64,000 nucleotides of DNA from G963663315 sp963668255 (GTDB taxonomy: Bacteria > Pseudomonadota > Gammaproteobacteria > Arenicellales > Poriferihabitantaceae): positions 496,001-560,000 of the forward strand of contig OZ220708.1 of assembly GCA_965116595.1 (NCBI GenBank), in the 5' to 3' direction. Shown here piece by piece: positions 1 to 6,011 of this stretch. Numbering within the stretch: the first letter of the stretch is position 1; every line of letters starts with the position of its first letter. The notes beneath the pieces were generated by a model. That model saw only the letters and a program-made list of their open reading frames with translations, was not told the DNA's origin and ran no database searches. A program made the position numbers and the translations under genes.

Positions 1-354
1 GAAGCCACGGATGCAGATCAAGAATATATCGATCGATTCAACCGGCAAGTGTTTAACGATCTCAATACCACAAAAGCATTGGCGGTGGTCTGGGAACTGG
101 TCAAGAGTGCGCTGCCGAACGGAGTCAAGAAAGCAACGATTCAACGATGCGACCGGATTATGGGGTTGAATCTCTGTCAATGGACACCCGACCAGATCGA
201 GATTCCGGAAGAGATACAGATTCTTATTGATCAGCGAAAGATCGCACGGGAATCCAGGGACTGGGAACAATCTGATCGTTTACGCGATCAGATATCTTTA
301 TTGGGATTCGAAATCGAAGACTCACCGGATGGCGTCAGAATCCGCAAGAGATGA
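1..354 (+). CDS. cysS: cysteine--tRNA ligase, C-terminal end (partial)
   Basis: The reading frame is open from the first base and ends at 354, giving the last 117 residues of cysteinyl-tRNA synthetase. The enzyme charges tRNA-Cys with cysteine in the cytoplasm. The visible part is the helical anticodon-binding C-terminal region. It contains the family pattern FNDLNTTKALAVVWEL near its start, and the ending IARESRDWEQSDRLRDQI followed by LGFEIEDSPDGVRIRKR, typical of the CysS C-terminus. The catalytic Rossmann fold and zinc ligands lie upstream of the window. An initiator tRNA gene follows about 100 bp downstream, the last ordinary core gene before the accessory region. Identification rests on the characteristic tail and is secure. 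The 5' end is missing. Confidence 0.93.
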   Translation, partial: EATDADQEYIDRFNRQVFNDLNTTKALAVVWELVKSALPNGVKKATIQRCDRIMGLNLCQWTPDQIEIPEEIQILIDQRKIARESRDWEQSDRLRDQISLLGFEIEDSPDGVRIRKR

Positions 355-414
355 TGTTTGCGAATATACCGGGAGTCGATCACAAATAAACCCGGATATA
401 GTCACTGTTATCAA

Positions 415-444
415 TTGAAATCCATGGGGCGATTAGAGTAGAAT
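415..444 (+). promoter_or_regulatory. sigma70-type promoter of the initiator tRNA
   Basis: TTGAAA at 415-420 and TAGAAT at 439-444 are separated by 18 bp. A start about seven bases downstream would leave only a few bases of leader before the tRNA at 456. A GC-rich discriminator follows the -10, as is common for stable RNA promoters. This is inferred from sequence alone. Confidence 0.5.
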
Positions 445-455
445 CTCCCCTCCGT

Positions 456-532
456 TGCGGGGTGGAGCAGTCTGGCAGCTCGTCGGGCTCATAACCCGAA
501 GGTCGCAGGTTCAAATCCTGCCCCCGCTACCA
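456..532 (+). tRNA. initiator tRNA-fMet (anticodon CAT)
   Basis: A complete 77-nt cloverleaf can be folded. The acceptor stem is 456-462 with 522-528, the D stem GAGC/GCTC, the anticodon loop CTCATAA with CAT at 490-492, and the T stem GCAGG/CCTGC with loop TTCAAAT. CCA is encoded at 530-532. Three consecutive G-C pairs close the anticodon stem (485-487 with 495-497), and A11-U24 is present in the D stem. Both are hallmarks of bacterial initiator tRNA. Position 1 (T) faces position 72 (T), so the first pair is open as expected for an initiator, but it is a U-U rather than the usual C-A mismatch. The 3' part from 470 onward is duplicated at 2606-2670. Confidence 0.95.
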
Positions 533-534
533 CC
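470..534 (+). repeat. 65-bp direct repeat, left copy (putative attL) inside tRNA-fMet
   Basis: This segment is identical to 2606-2670. It starts in the D loop of the tRNA and runs two bases past the encoded CCA. Duplicated tRNA 3' halves are the usual footprint of tyrosine-recombinase integration. The intact tRNA is retained at this end. Confidence 0.85.
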
Positions 535-559
535 GCTCCCTTATTCGCATTTCTCCGGT

Positions 560-622
560 ATTCCCGCGCCTAATCCCGTTATTCCCATGCCTCATCCTGT
601 CATTCCCGCGGAAGCGGGAATC
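560..622 (+). repeat. three tandem 21-bp units ending in a dRS3-like inverted repeat
   Basis: Three adjacent 21-bp units begin ATTCCC at 560, 581 and 602. The last contains ATTCCC-GCGGAAGC-GGGAAT (602-621), which fits the ATTCCC-N8-GGGAAT pattern of Neisseria dRS3-type repeats. A two-unit version is at 2739-2780 and a reverse-orientation core at 38706-38725. The likely role is a dispersed intergenic repeat; no coding function is seen. Confidence 0.75.
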
Positions 623-742
623 CACATCCCAACTCCATCCTTCCCCGGACAACCACGGGGAGTTATCCCTGCATCCTGACATTCAGGTGTACCCGCCAGC
701 GCGTTTTCATTAGATTTATTTCCCAGGGCTTAACTACTTGAT

Positions 743-1996
743 TTAAATCGAAAAGGGATTAAGAAACTGACGCCCCCATAGCAGCCTCCTGTCTACTTCA
801 CTTAACTCCGCCTTGTCACAGACCGCATCCCATTGTCCCTCAATCGTTTCTCTAAGGTTGCCGAAGATCGTGCGGGCATCATTTTCAGACAACAGGAAAT
901 TGTGAGCAGCTTCCAGGCAGATTTTAAACTGGCTGAGATTATTGTTGCCGTAAATCAGCATGGCTTGCGAGGCCTCATTGCCGGTACGTCCCTGCGGACA
1001 AATATCATAAGCTGGAGTCAGGGTAAGCGTATTGCCATCCCAGAACGCGGCATGGTTTCGCGCATGGTCGTCGGTATTGCCACACAGGATATTGAAGACA
1101 AGCCGTGCGAACAGCTCCTTTAGCGTATCCTTCGGGTCGATAAAACGGTGACGGATAATTTCAGCAAGTGTTTCATAGCTGGCATATCGCGCCATCATGT
1201 CATCAAGTCCAAACAGTGTAAGCACAGAGACCATAGCCTTGCGTGACCAGTCGCTTCCTTGCACAATTCGGTCAAACCGCTCAATCAGGAGCACATCTTT
1301 ATTGGCTGCCCTGACCAGCTTTACGGGAGCAACATCCAGTCCGGCCAAAAGCGCTAGCCTCATGGCGATGAACTCAGCCTTGACTACACTGTAGAGATCA
1401 GCGCTGGATGAAAACTTTGCGACATATTTCGTACCCTGCTCCTGGATCAAGGCTTTGGGGCGAGCGCCACCGATAGAACTGCCCTGCAATAATGCCTGGT
1501 CCAACTCCGGCGTGAGGGGTATGCCTTTTTCTACCCGTCCAGCGGATTCGATCAGTTCTTCCATGCTGACGTTGTTCGCAACACGCGGAATATACTCGGT
1601 CGGTGAACGCTGAAAATCTAGCGCGCCGATCCGGTCAGAGCCGGACTCCAATAGATATGTCAGTTCATCCAGTTCGGCTGTATCCGTATCTGCACCTTTA
1701 AGCCCAAGCTGTTTGTTGATAATCACGCGCCGTCCCCAGGCATCGGGCGCGGCATCCCGAATGCAACCAGGCATGGTCAGACCTGTGGGCAGAGGCAATA
1801 CTCCGGCCTGTAATGGCAATTCCGGCTCATAGATCGGCATAACAGGCTTACTGTCGTTGACCCGTTCCAGGTAGCTCTTACCGTAATTGAACAGGATATT
1901 GCCGTTATCAGCTTCCAGCCGTCCCGCCACGACAGGTTGCGTTTCGTTCGGCAGCCATATCCAGACAAAGGCTTGTTTATCGCGGTCAGAAGTCAT
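743..1996 (-). CDS. hipA: HipA-family serine/threonine kinase toxin
   Basis: This 417-residue protein belongs to the type II toxin HipA family, kinases that in E. coli phosphorylate GltX and induce persistence. The N-terminal HipA subdomain runs to about residue 110. SSIGGARPK at 173-181 matches the flexible P-loop region that holds the regulatory autophosphorylation serine of E. coli HipA. K194 is the likely ATP-binding lysine. NTDDHARNH at 307-315 is the catalytic-loop motif, and AYDICP near 329-334 is the metal-binding DFG-like element. All key residues look intact. The start overlaps the end of hipB by 11 bp, so the pair is translationally coupled. The pair lies alone between the two copies of the tRNA repeat. 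The cellular target is unknown. Confidence 0.93.
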   Translation of the reverse strand: MTSDRDKQAFVWIWLPNETQPVVAGRLEADNGNILFNYGKSYLERVNDSKPVMPIYEPELPLQAGVLPLPTGLTMPGCIRDAAPDAWGRRVIINKQLGLKGADTDTAELDELTYLLESGSDRIGALDFQRSPTEYIPRVANNVSMEELIESAGRVEKGIPLTPELDQALLQGSSIGGARPKALIQEQGTKYVAKFSSSADLYSVVKAEFIAMRLALLAGLDVAPVKLVRAANKDVLLIERFDRIVQGSDWSRKAMVSVLTLFGLDDMMARYASYETLAEIIRHRFIDPKDTLKELFARLVFNILCGNTDDHARNHAAFWDGNTLTLTPAYDICPQGRTGNEASQAMLIYGNNNLSQFKICLEAAHNFLLSENDARTIFGNLRETIEGQWDAVCDKAELSEVDRRLLWGRQFLNPFSI

Positions 1997-2321
1997 CGTA
2001 AACCACCACTTTCCTGGTTTTTATGCGGTGCGGTAACAGAGCAATTTTGTCCCGCGTGTGCTCGATATGCTTTGATAGCGGCATGCTGCCCGGTTCAAAC
2101 AGCTTTACGCCGACAAGAGTTGCGACCTCAAAAACCAGGCCGACGGCGCAGCTCATTTCGCCATGTTCGATTTTTTGCAACGTGGCTCTGGAAATACCTG
2201 CCCGATCCGCGAGATTCTGCACTGTCCACTGGCGCTGCTTGCGTTCCAGCTTGATCTGTTCTCCCATCAGAACCGCAGCCTGTCGAGCGTATTGGGAATA
2301 AGTCCGTTGCTTTGCCATCAT
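1986..2321 (-). CDS. hipB: HipB-like XRE-family antitoxin and repressor
   Basis: This 111-residue protein has a helix-turn-helix of the XRE/Cro type at about residues 25-75. It contains LADRAGISRATLQKIEHGEMS, the pattern of the recognition-helix region. In the family, HipB binds HipA, neutralises it and represses the shared promoter. It precedes hipA and overlaps it by 11 bp. Two ATG codons are adjacent (2321 and 2318), and the upstream one was chosen. A perfect 22-bp-arm palindrome lies 18 bp upstream of the start and covers the likely -10 box, consistent with autorepression. Assignment as antitoxin follows from position and domain type. Confidence 0.9.
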   Translation of the reverse strand: MMAKQRTYSQYARQAAVLMGEQIKLERKQRQWTVQNLADRAGISRATLQKIEHGEMSCAVGLVFEVATLVGVKLFEPGSMPLSKHIEHTRDKIALLPHRIKTRKVVVYDDF

Positions 2322-2338
2322 TCACACCTGACATGAAA

Positions 2339-2385
2339 GTCTAAATAATTAGTCATTATACAATATAATGACTAATTATTTAGAC
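2339..2385 (-). promoter_or_regulatory. hipBA operator-promoter: perfect 22-3-22 palindrome
   Basis: Arms 2339-2360 and 2364-2385 are perfect reverse complements around a 3-bp centre. The arm begins GTCTAAATAATTAG and ends near the centre with TCATTATA. On the minus strand a consensus TATAAT (2360-2355) lies inside the palindrome, so a bound repressor would cover the -10. The first ATG of hipB follows 18 bp downstream. The role as HipB operator is inferred from position. Confidence 0.8.
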
Positions 2386-2465
2386 ATCGTTGAATCTACA
2401 TACAAAGGCCTAGCCATCGCCTGATTGCGAGCGAGGAAACTCATATTTTGTTGATCGAACCGCAG

Positions 2466-2489
2466 GGAACCCCAAATACTGGCGACCCG
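2466..2489 (+). repeat. 24-bp dispersed repeat, copy 1
   Basis: This copy differs from 3442-3465 at two of 24 positions (core CAAATA, then GGCGACCCG). The copies lie on either side of the RelE-type toxin-antitoxin pair. Its nature is unknown; it may be a remnant of duplicated flanking DNA. Confidence 0.5.
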
Positions 2490-2605
2490 TAAGCCGGTAT
2501 GATGGTTCCTATGCCCAAGCTGGTGACGGCAACACTTCCCGTAGGAGAACTCCGCTGGCGGAAGCGGGTGCCCGCGCCTCCCGGAATCCCTGCGCCGGAC
2601 CGTCC

Positions 2606-2670
2606 GTCTGGCAGCTCGTCGGGCTCATAACCCGAAGGTCGCAGGTTCAAATCCTGCCCCCGCTACCACC
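2606..2670 (+). repeat. 65-bp direct repeat, right copy (putative attR), truncated tRNA-fMet
   Basis: Identical to 470-534. It lacks the 5' acceptor strand and the first D-stem strand, so it cannot fold as a tRNA and is not expected to function as one. It closes a 2.1-kb segment whose only genes are hipB and hipA. Confidence 0.85.
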
Positions 2671-2738
2671 TTGTCCTTGCGCAAGAGCCGTAGGGAATCC
2701 CTGCGCCTGTCCGATGACCGCGCCCGTCTCATACCATC

Positions 2739-2780
2739 ATTCCCGCGCCTCATCCCGTCATTCCCGCGGAGGTGGGAATC
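2739..2780 (+). repeat. two 21-bp units with dRS3-like core
   Basis: The unit at 2739-2759 is followed by ATTCCC-GCGGAGGT-GGGAAT at 2760-2779. It is the same family as 560-622 and also lies just downstream of a tRNA-fMet copy. Confidence 0.7.
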
Positions 2781-2834
2781 CACTGATGGTAACGTGCAAT
2801 GACCGTTTTAACGCTGTCAGTTCTTAACAGGCGT

Positions 2835-3110
2835 TCAGGAATAGCGCTTCCTCAGTTTTTGATATACCTTGTCACGCTTTTCAACGATGGTGACAAGTAA
2901 CGTATCATCATCAAATTCATAAATGATACGGTAGCTACCCACACGGGCGCGGTGACAGGGGTAGCCGACAATCCTGGTGGAATTACGTGGTGCAGGATCT
3001 TCACGCAGTTTTTCAATTTGTGCGGCAAGTACTCTGGCAATTTCCGGCGCACGTTTGATGAGTTTGTCGAGCGATTTTTCCGATTGGCTGGTGAACTGGA
3101 CTTTACGCAT
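2835..3110 (-). CDS. RelE/ParE-superfamily toxin
   Basis: This is a 91-residue basic protein of the RelE/ParE toxin fold, of which many members are ribosome-dependent mRNA interferases. The N-terminus (FTSQSEKSLDKLIKRAPEIARVL) forms the usual helical hairpin. The C-terminal half has the beta-sheet pattern RVGSYRIIYEFDDDTLLVTIVEKRDKVY, with the RVGxYRxxY signature and the arginine and lysine residues expected on the toxin face. Its start overlaps the upstream antitoxin gene by 8 bp. A clear promoter precedes the pair. Whether it cleaves mRNA or inhibits gyrase (ParE-like) cannot be decided from sequence; RelE-like activity is favoured by the YEFDD...EKRDKVY ending. Confidence 0.85.
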   Translation of the reverse strand: MRKVQFTSQSEKSLDKLIKRAPEIARVLAAQIEKLREDPAPRNSTRIVGYPCHRARVGSYRIIYEFDDDTLLVTIVEKRDKVYQKLRKRYS

Positions 3111-3354
3111 TTTTCATGCGCGTTAGCAAGCTCTCGGAGTCCTGGGTGCTCAGAAGCCCTTCCTTTTTGGCTTCTTCAGACATCTCACCCCAAGCCTTAT
3201 CCTCTTCCACAAAGTCCCGTTGAATGCGTTCCATCAGCGCATCAATCACATAGTCCTTCAGGGTTTTCCCGTGGGCAATGGCCTGAATTTTCAATTCATC
3301 ACGAAAATCCGGCGAGACATTAATGGTCAATCTTGTAGGTGTCCTGATACTCAT
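3103..3354 (-). CDS. ribbon-helix-helix antitoxin of the RelE-type pair
   Basis: An 83-residue acidic protein. Residues 7-45 (TRLTINVSPDFRDELKIQAIA, then GKTLKDYVIDAL) fit a ribbon-helix-helix DNA-binding fold: one beta strand followed by two helices. The acidic C-terminal part (DFVEEDKAWGEMSEEAKKEGLL) is the likely toxin-wrapping segment. It is transcribed first and overlaps the toxin gene by 8 bp, the standard type II order. An 8-bp palindrome GTATATAC overlaps the -10 of its promoter at 3389-3417, a plausible autorepression site. The pair is a second toxin-antitoxin system within 1 kb of hipBA, which marks the region as accessory. Confidence 0.8.
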   Translation of the reverse strand: MSIRTPTRLTINVSPDFRDELKIQAIAHGKTLKDYVIDALMERIQRDFVEEDKAWGEMSEEAKKEGLLSTQDSESLLTRMKNA

Positions 3355-3388
3355 AACACTTTCCTGTTAGTGTGATAATACAGATAAC

Positions 3389-3417
3389 AGTATATACCGT
3401 AATACGCTTTATGTCAT
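3389..3417 (-). promoter_or_regulatory. promoter of the RelE-type toxin-antitoxin pair
   Basis: On the minus strand ATGACA (3417-3412) and TATACT (3394-3389) are spaced by exactly 17 bp, about 35 bp upstream of the antitoxin start. The palindrome GTATATAC at 3390-3397 overlaps the -10 and may be the operator core. Confidence 0.6.
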
Positions 3418-3441
3418 AAATTTTGACAGAACTGCACTTAA

Positions 3442-3465
3442 GGAAACCCAAATACCGGCGACCCG
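3442..3465 (+). repeat. 24-bp dispersed repeat, copy 2
   Basis: Second copy of the element at 2466-2489, two mismatches, same orientation. It lies upstream of the toxin-antitoxin promoter. Confidence 0.5.
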
Positions 3466-3563
3466 GAGACGGCCGTCGTGAAAGCCGAAATTTAGATTGA
3501 TGCCGGTAGCGCCAGTTGGCTATGTCCGTCCAGTGAAGTAGGCAAGCCTGTCGACTAATTTCA

Positions 3564-3992
3564 TTACTGATCCAGATATCCTTCCTCGTCGAGTGGCCAG
3601 AACGGATTGTGGGCAACCTCCCAGACATGGCCGTCCGGGTCTGCGAAGTACCCGGAGTAACCGCCCCAGAATACTTTTTCCGGCGGCCTCAACGGTTCGG
3701 CGCCAGCCGACAATGCTTCGGCATACGCTGCATCGACGTCCGCCTCGGATGAAAAATTCTGGGCGAGTGTCATGGCGCCGGTTCCGAGTCTGGCGTCCGG
3801 CCGTCCCTGCTCTCTGGCAAGCGCATCCCGTCCGTACAGGCCGAGCATGAAGCCACGCAGCCGGAAAAATGTCACTTCCGGCAGTTCCTCGGCGGGCTGC
3901 CAGCCAAGGGCTTTATAGAATTCCCGCGAGCGCGCGCGATCACCGACACCCAGTGTGATCAGATTTACCCGTTGCGGATTGAGTCTGGCCAT
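3564..3992 (-). CDS. VOC (glyoxalase/bleomycin-resistance fold) protein
   Basis: A 142-residue vicinal-oxygen-chelate fold protein of the compact two-module type. The N-terminal module has VNLITLGVGDRARSREFYKALGW and the C-terminal module GGYSGYFADPDGHVWEVAHNPFW, whose DPDGHVWEVAHNP ending is characteristic of the PhnB/glyoxalase-like subgroup. The start was set at the ATG at 3992, because GGAGG lies six bases upstream; an in-frame ATG at 4016 has no such site. Substrate is unknown; such proteins range from dioxygenases to antibiotic-binding proteins. It sits between the toxin-antitoxin block and a umuC relic, and reads away from the ars cluster. Confidence 0.8.
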   Translation of the reverse strand: MARLNPQRVNLITLGVGDRARSREFYKALGWQPAEELPEVTFFRLRGFMLGLYGRDALAREQGRPDARLGTGAMTLAQNFSSEADVDAAYAEALSAGAEPLRPPEKVFWGGYSGYFADPDGHVWEVAHNPFWPLDEEGYLDQ

Positions 3993-4143
3993 GTTGCCTC
4001 CTTCGTGTGTATTCAATCAATCGACAGGATGAGTGATGTTGTAAAACTGCCCTGCCCCACCGATGATACACGAATGCCAGTAAGGGTTGGAACGTAAAAC
4101 GACTACACGGCTTTACAGAGAAGGTTATGCCTTGTCTCAGGGC

Positions 4144-4176
4144 CGATGGTGAGATATCCCTGTCGCACGGCGCTGA
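4144..4176 (+). pseudogene. umuC: umuC 3'-end remnant
   Basis: The frame reads RW, stop, DIPVARR, stop, matching the terminal RWRDIPVAR of the umuC relic at 7096-7128. 17 bases are identical (4153-4169 and 7105-7121), and similarity continues into the downstream AT-rich bases. Only the last few codons of UmuC are recognisable and a stop interrupts them, so it is a relic. It places a second umuC footprint upstream of the ars genes. Confidence 0.6.
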
Positions 4177-4186
4177 TTTACGGTAA

Positions 4187-4238
4187 ATATGTCGATTAGT
4201 CTGGACATATTGAAATATATCGATTAGTCTGGACATAT
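4187..4238 (+). promoter_or_regulatory. tandem ArsR operator overlapping the arsR start
   Basis: Two 24-bp copies (4187-4210 and 4215-4238) are repeated with a 28-bp period. Copy 1 is an inverted repeat ATATGTC-N10-GACATAT, and copy 2 has one mismatch in the left arm. The second copy includes the first two bases of the arsR start codon, so repressor binding would cover the start region. Assignment to ArsR is inferred from position and symmetry. Confidence 0.75.
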
Positions 4239-4632
4239 GGACATACAAAAAGCAATTATCATGTTTGATGCGCTCTCGCAGGAAACGCGCCTGAGAGCAT
4301 TCCGGCTACTGGTGCAGTCTGGTCCCGATGGGCTGGCCGCTGGCGTCCTCAGTGAAAAACTGGGAACACCGCACAACACCCTGTCTTTTCACCTCAATCA
4401 CCTGTCTAACACCGGAATTGTCTCCTCACGTAAAAAGGGGCGTTCGGTCATCTACTCTGCCAACTTTGATGCTATGCAGAACCTGATCGGCTTCATGGTC
4501 AAGGATTGCTGTAGCGCCAAATTTGCCAGTATCCGTGAGGACAGGAAAACCGGATGCTCGATTATCGAACTTGCCAAAGTCAGCAAACCACAATCATCAT
4601 TACAGAACATAAAAGTAAGGTCATTTAAATGA
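4237..4632 (+). CDS. arsR: ArsR-family metalloregulatory repressor
   Basis: A 131-residue winged-helix repressor of the ArsR/SmtB family. The domain begins with FDALSQETRLRAFRLLV, and the recognition helix region is TPHNTLSFHLNHLSNTGIV, followed by the wing RKKGRSVIYSA. Cysteines 91 and 92 (KDCCSAK) plus C107 lie after the last helix, as in ArsR proteins that use a C-terminal vicinal cysteine pair to sense trivalent arsenic, including organoarsenicals. The stop overlaps the next start (ATGA), coupling it to arsI. No good ribosome site precedes the ATG, and its two tandem operators overlap the start. The partner gene suggests a methylarsenite-type inducer, but this is inference. Confidence 0.9.
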   Translation: MDIQKAIIMFDALSQETRLRAFRLLVQSGPDGLAAGVLSEKLGTPHNTLSFHLNHLSNTGIVSSRKKGRSVIYSANFDAMQNLIGFMVKDCCSAKFASIREDRKTGCSIIELAKVSKPQSSLQNIKVRSFK

Positions 4633-5102
4633 AACGCATGCACATTCATGTTGGCGTGGAAAGCCTGGATCAAGGCATCAGATTCTACAGCGCGCTCTTC
4701 GGCGCAAACCCCGTAAAAACCAAAACCGATTATGCGAAATGGATGCTTGATGATCCTCGCATCAACTTCGCTATCTCCACCCGTTCAGGAATGAAAGGTG
4801 TTGATCACCTCGGATTGCAGGTCGATGAAGACAGCGAACTGGAAGAATTGCGCGCAAGACTCAAAAGCTCGGATATCACGGCCTTTGATGAGGGCGAAAC
4901 AGATTGTTGCTACGCCCGTTCCGAGAAGTCGTGGGTGGAAGATCCTGCCGGCATAGCCTGGGAAACATACAGGAGCATGAAAGATATCCGAACCTGGTTC
5001 AACGATGAACCGGACAAAGGCGTGGCCTGCTGCGGCCCCGAAGTCAAGGGCCAGACTGATTGCTGTGTTCCTGCCGAAGAAAACCGTAAAATTGCTGACT
5101 GA
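4629..5102 (+). CDS. arsI: ArsI-type C-As lyase (VOC fold)
   Basis: A 157-residue protein of the ArsI/CadI family. ArsI uses Fe(II) and oxygen to cleave the carbon-arsenic bond of trivalent methyl- and aryl-arsenicals. The candidate metal ligands H5 (or H7), H60 (GVDHLGLQV) and E112 (AWETY) and the vicinal thiols C93-C94 (TDCCYA) occur in the same order and spacing as in characterised ArsI enzymes. Two more cysteine pairs lie near the C-terminus (ACCGPE and DCCVPAE), typical of the flexible tail. It overlaps arsR by 4 bp and an SDR gene follows after 13 bp. No arsenite pump (arsB/acr3) or arsM is adjacent, so the released arsenite must be handled by genes elsewhere. Confidence 0.9.
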   Translation: MKRMHIHVGVESLDQGIRFYSALFGANPVKTKTDYAKWMLDDPRINFAISTRSGMKGVDHLGLQVDEDSELEELRARLKSSDITAFDEGETDCCYARSEKSWVEDPAGIAWETYRSMKDIRTWFNDEPDKGVACCGPEVKGQTDCCVPAEENRKIAD

Positions 5103-5115
5103 ACGAGCCATAACC

Positions 5116-5922
5116 ATGCAAAAAACCATACTCATTACCGGCTCAACCGACGGCATCGGATTGGAAACAGCAAAAAAGCTGATGACTATGGGTCACCATA
5201 TACTGCTGCACGGCCGCAATCCTGCAAAACTGGAGGAAGTGGAAAAATCGCTCCCTGTACTGCCAGGCGGTGGGTGTGTTGACAGCTGTCTGGCGGATCT
5301 GTCGCGCTTCGCCGATGTTGAAGCGCTTGCAAAAAACGTGTCCGAAAAGCACGCCAACCTTGACGTACTGATCAACAATGCTGGCGTCTATAAGGCGCCT
5401 GAACCCATTACCCGGGACGGACTTGATATACGCTTTGTCGTTAATACGATTGCGCCCTATCTGCTTACACAACGTCTTTTACCGTTTCTCGGGACATCTG
5501 GACGGGTGATCAACCTGTCCTCAGCGGCGCAGTCTCCGGTCAATCCGAAAGCGCTGGCTGGACAAGTCAGCCTGTCCGACGGCGCGGCTTATGCACAAAG
5601 TAAACTGGCGATTACAATGTGGTCCCGGAATTTGGCGAAGTCGCTCAGGAATGACGGCCCGGTCATCATCGCAGTAAATCCCGGGTCACTGCTTGGCAGC
5701 AACATGGTAAAAGAGGCATTTGGAATAGTCGGCCGCGATATCGGTATAGGAGCGGAAATTCTCTGCCGCGCGGCTCTGGCCGATCAATTTGCGACTGCTT
5801 CCGGCAAGTATTTCGATAATGATTCAGGTCAGTTTGCCTCACCCCATCCCGATGCGCTTCATCCGCGGAAGCCCCAGGAGATTGTGCGTGCTATCGAGAA
5901 GGTTTTGGCTGAAATGTTATAG
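5116..5922 (+). CDS. short-chain dehydrogenase/reductase in the ars operon
   Basis: A 268-residue classical SDR with Rossmann motif TGSTDGIG at residues 8-15, NNAG near residue 88, and the catalytic set serine (INLSSAAQS), tyrosine and lysine (YAQSK). It is cytosolic and NAD(P)-dependent. The start was set at the ATG at 5116, because the longer open frame runs through the end of arsI and the Rossmann strand begins right after this ATG (MQKTILITGST). It lies 13 bp after arsI on the same strand, so it is probably co-transcribed and regulated by ArsR. The substrate is not predictable. Related SDRs next to arsenic genes are known, but their function is mostly untested. Confidence 0.82.
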   Translation: MQKTILITGSTDGIGLETAKKLMTMGHHILLHGRNPAKLEEVEKSLPVLPGGGCVDSCLADLSRFADVEALAKNVSEKHANLDVLINNAGVYKAPEPITRDGLDIRFVVNTIAPYLLTQRLLPFLGTSGRVINLSSAAQSPVNPKALAGQVSLSDGAAYAQSKLAITMWSRNLAKSLRNDGPVIIAVNPGSLLGSNMVKEAFGIVGRDIGIGAEILCRAALADQFATASGKYFDNDSGQFASPHPDALHPRKPQEIVRAIEKVLAEML

Positions 5923-6011
5923 TATCGTTTTTTACAAGAAACTAATGTCTGGGGTTGAACTGAGTGCACATGTCTTGCGTTCTCTATGAAACAGACGGGC
6001 GGATTGCCTCC

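Larger units (their letters stand above)
2386..2834. other. gene-free segment made of repeats
   Basis: No convincing coding frame is present. The segment holds a 24-bp element at 2466-2489 that recurs at 3442-3465 (22 of 24 bases), the truncated tRNA copy at 2606-2670, and a dRS3-like two-unit repeat at 2739-2780. The rest is GC-rich and has no assignable function. Confidence 0.6.

Noticed and set aside
535..2605. An integrase or excisionase gene in the hipBA element
   Set aside because: All frames were read between the tRNA copies. Only hipA and hipB are coding, so any integrase must act in trans or was lost.
2606..2670. A second functional initiator tRNA gene
   Set aside because: It lacks the 5' acceptor strand and part of the D stem, so no cloverleaf forms. 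It is a duplicated 3' fragment.
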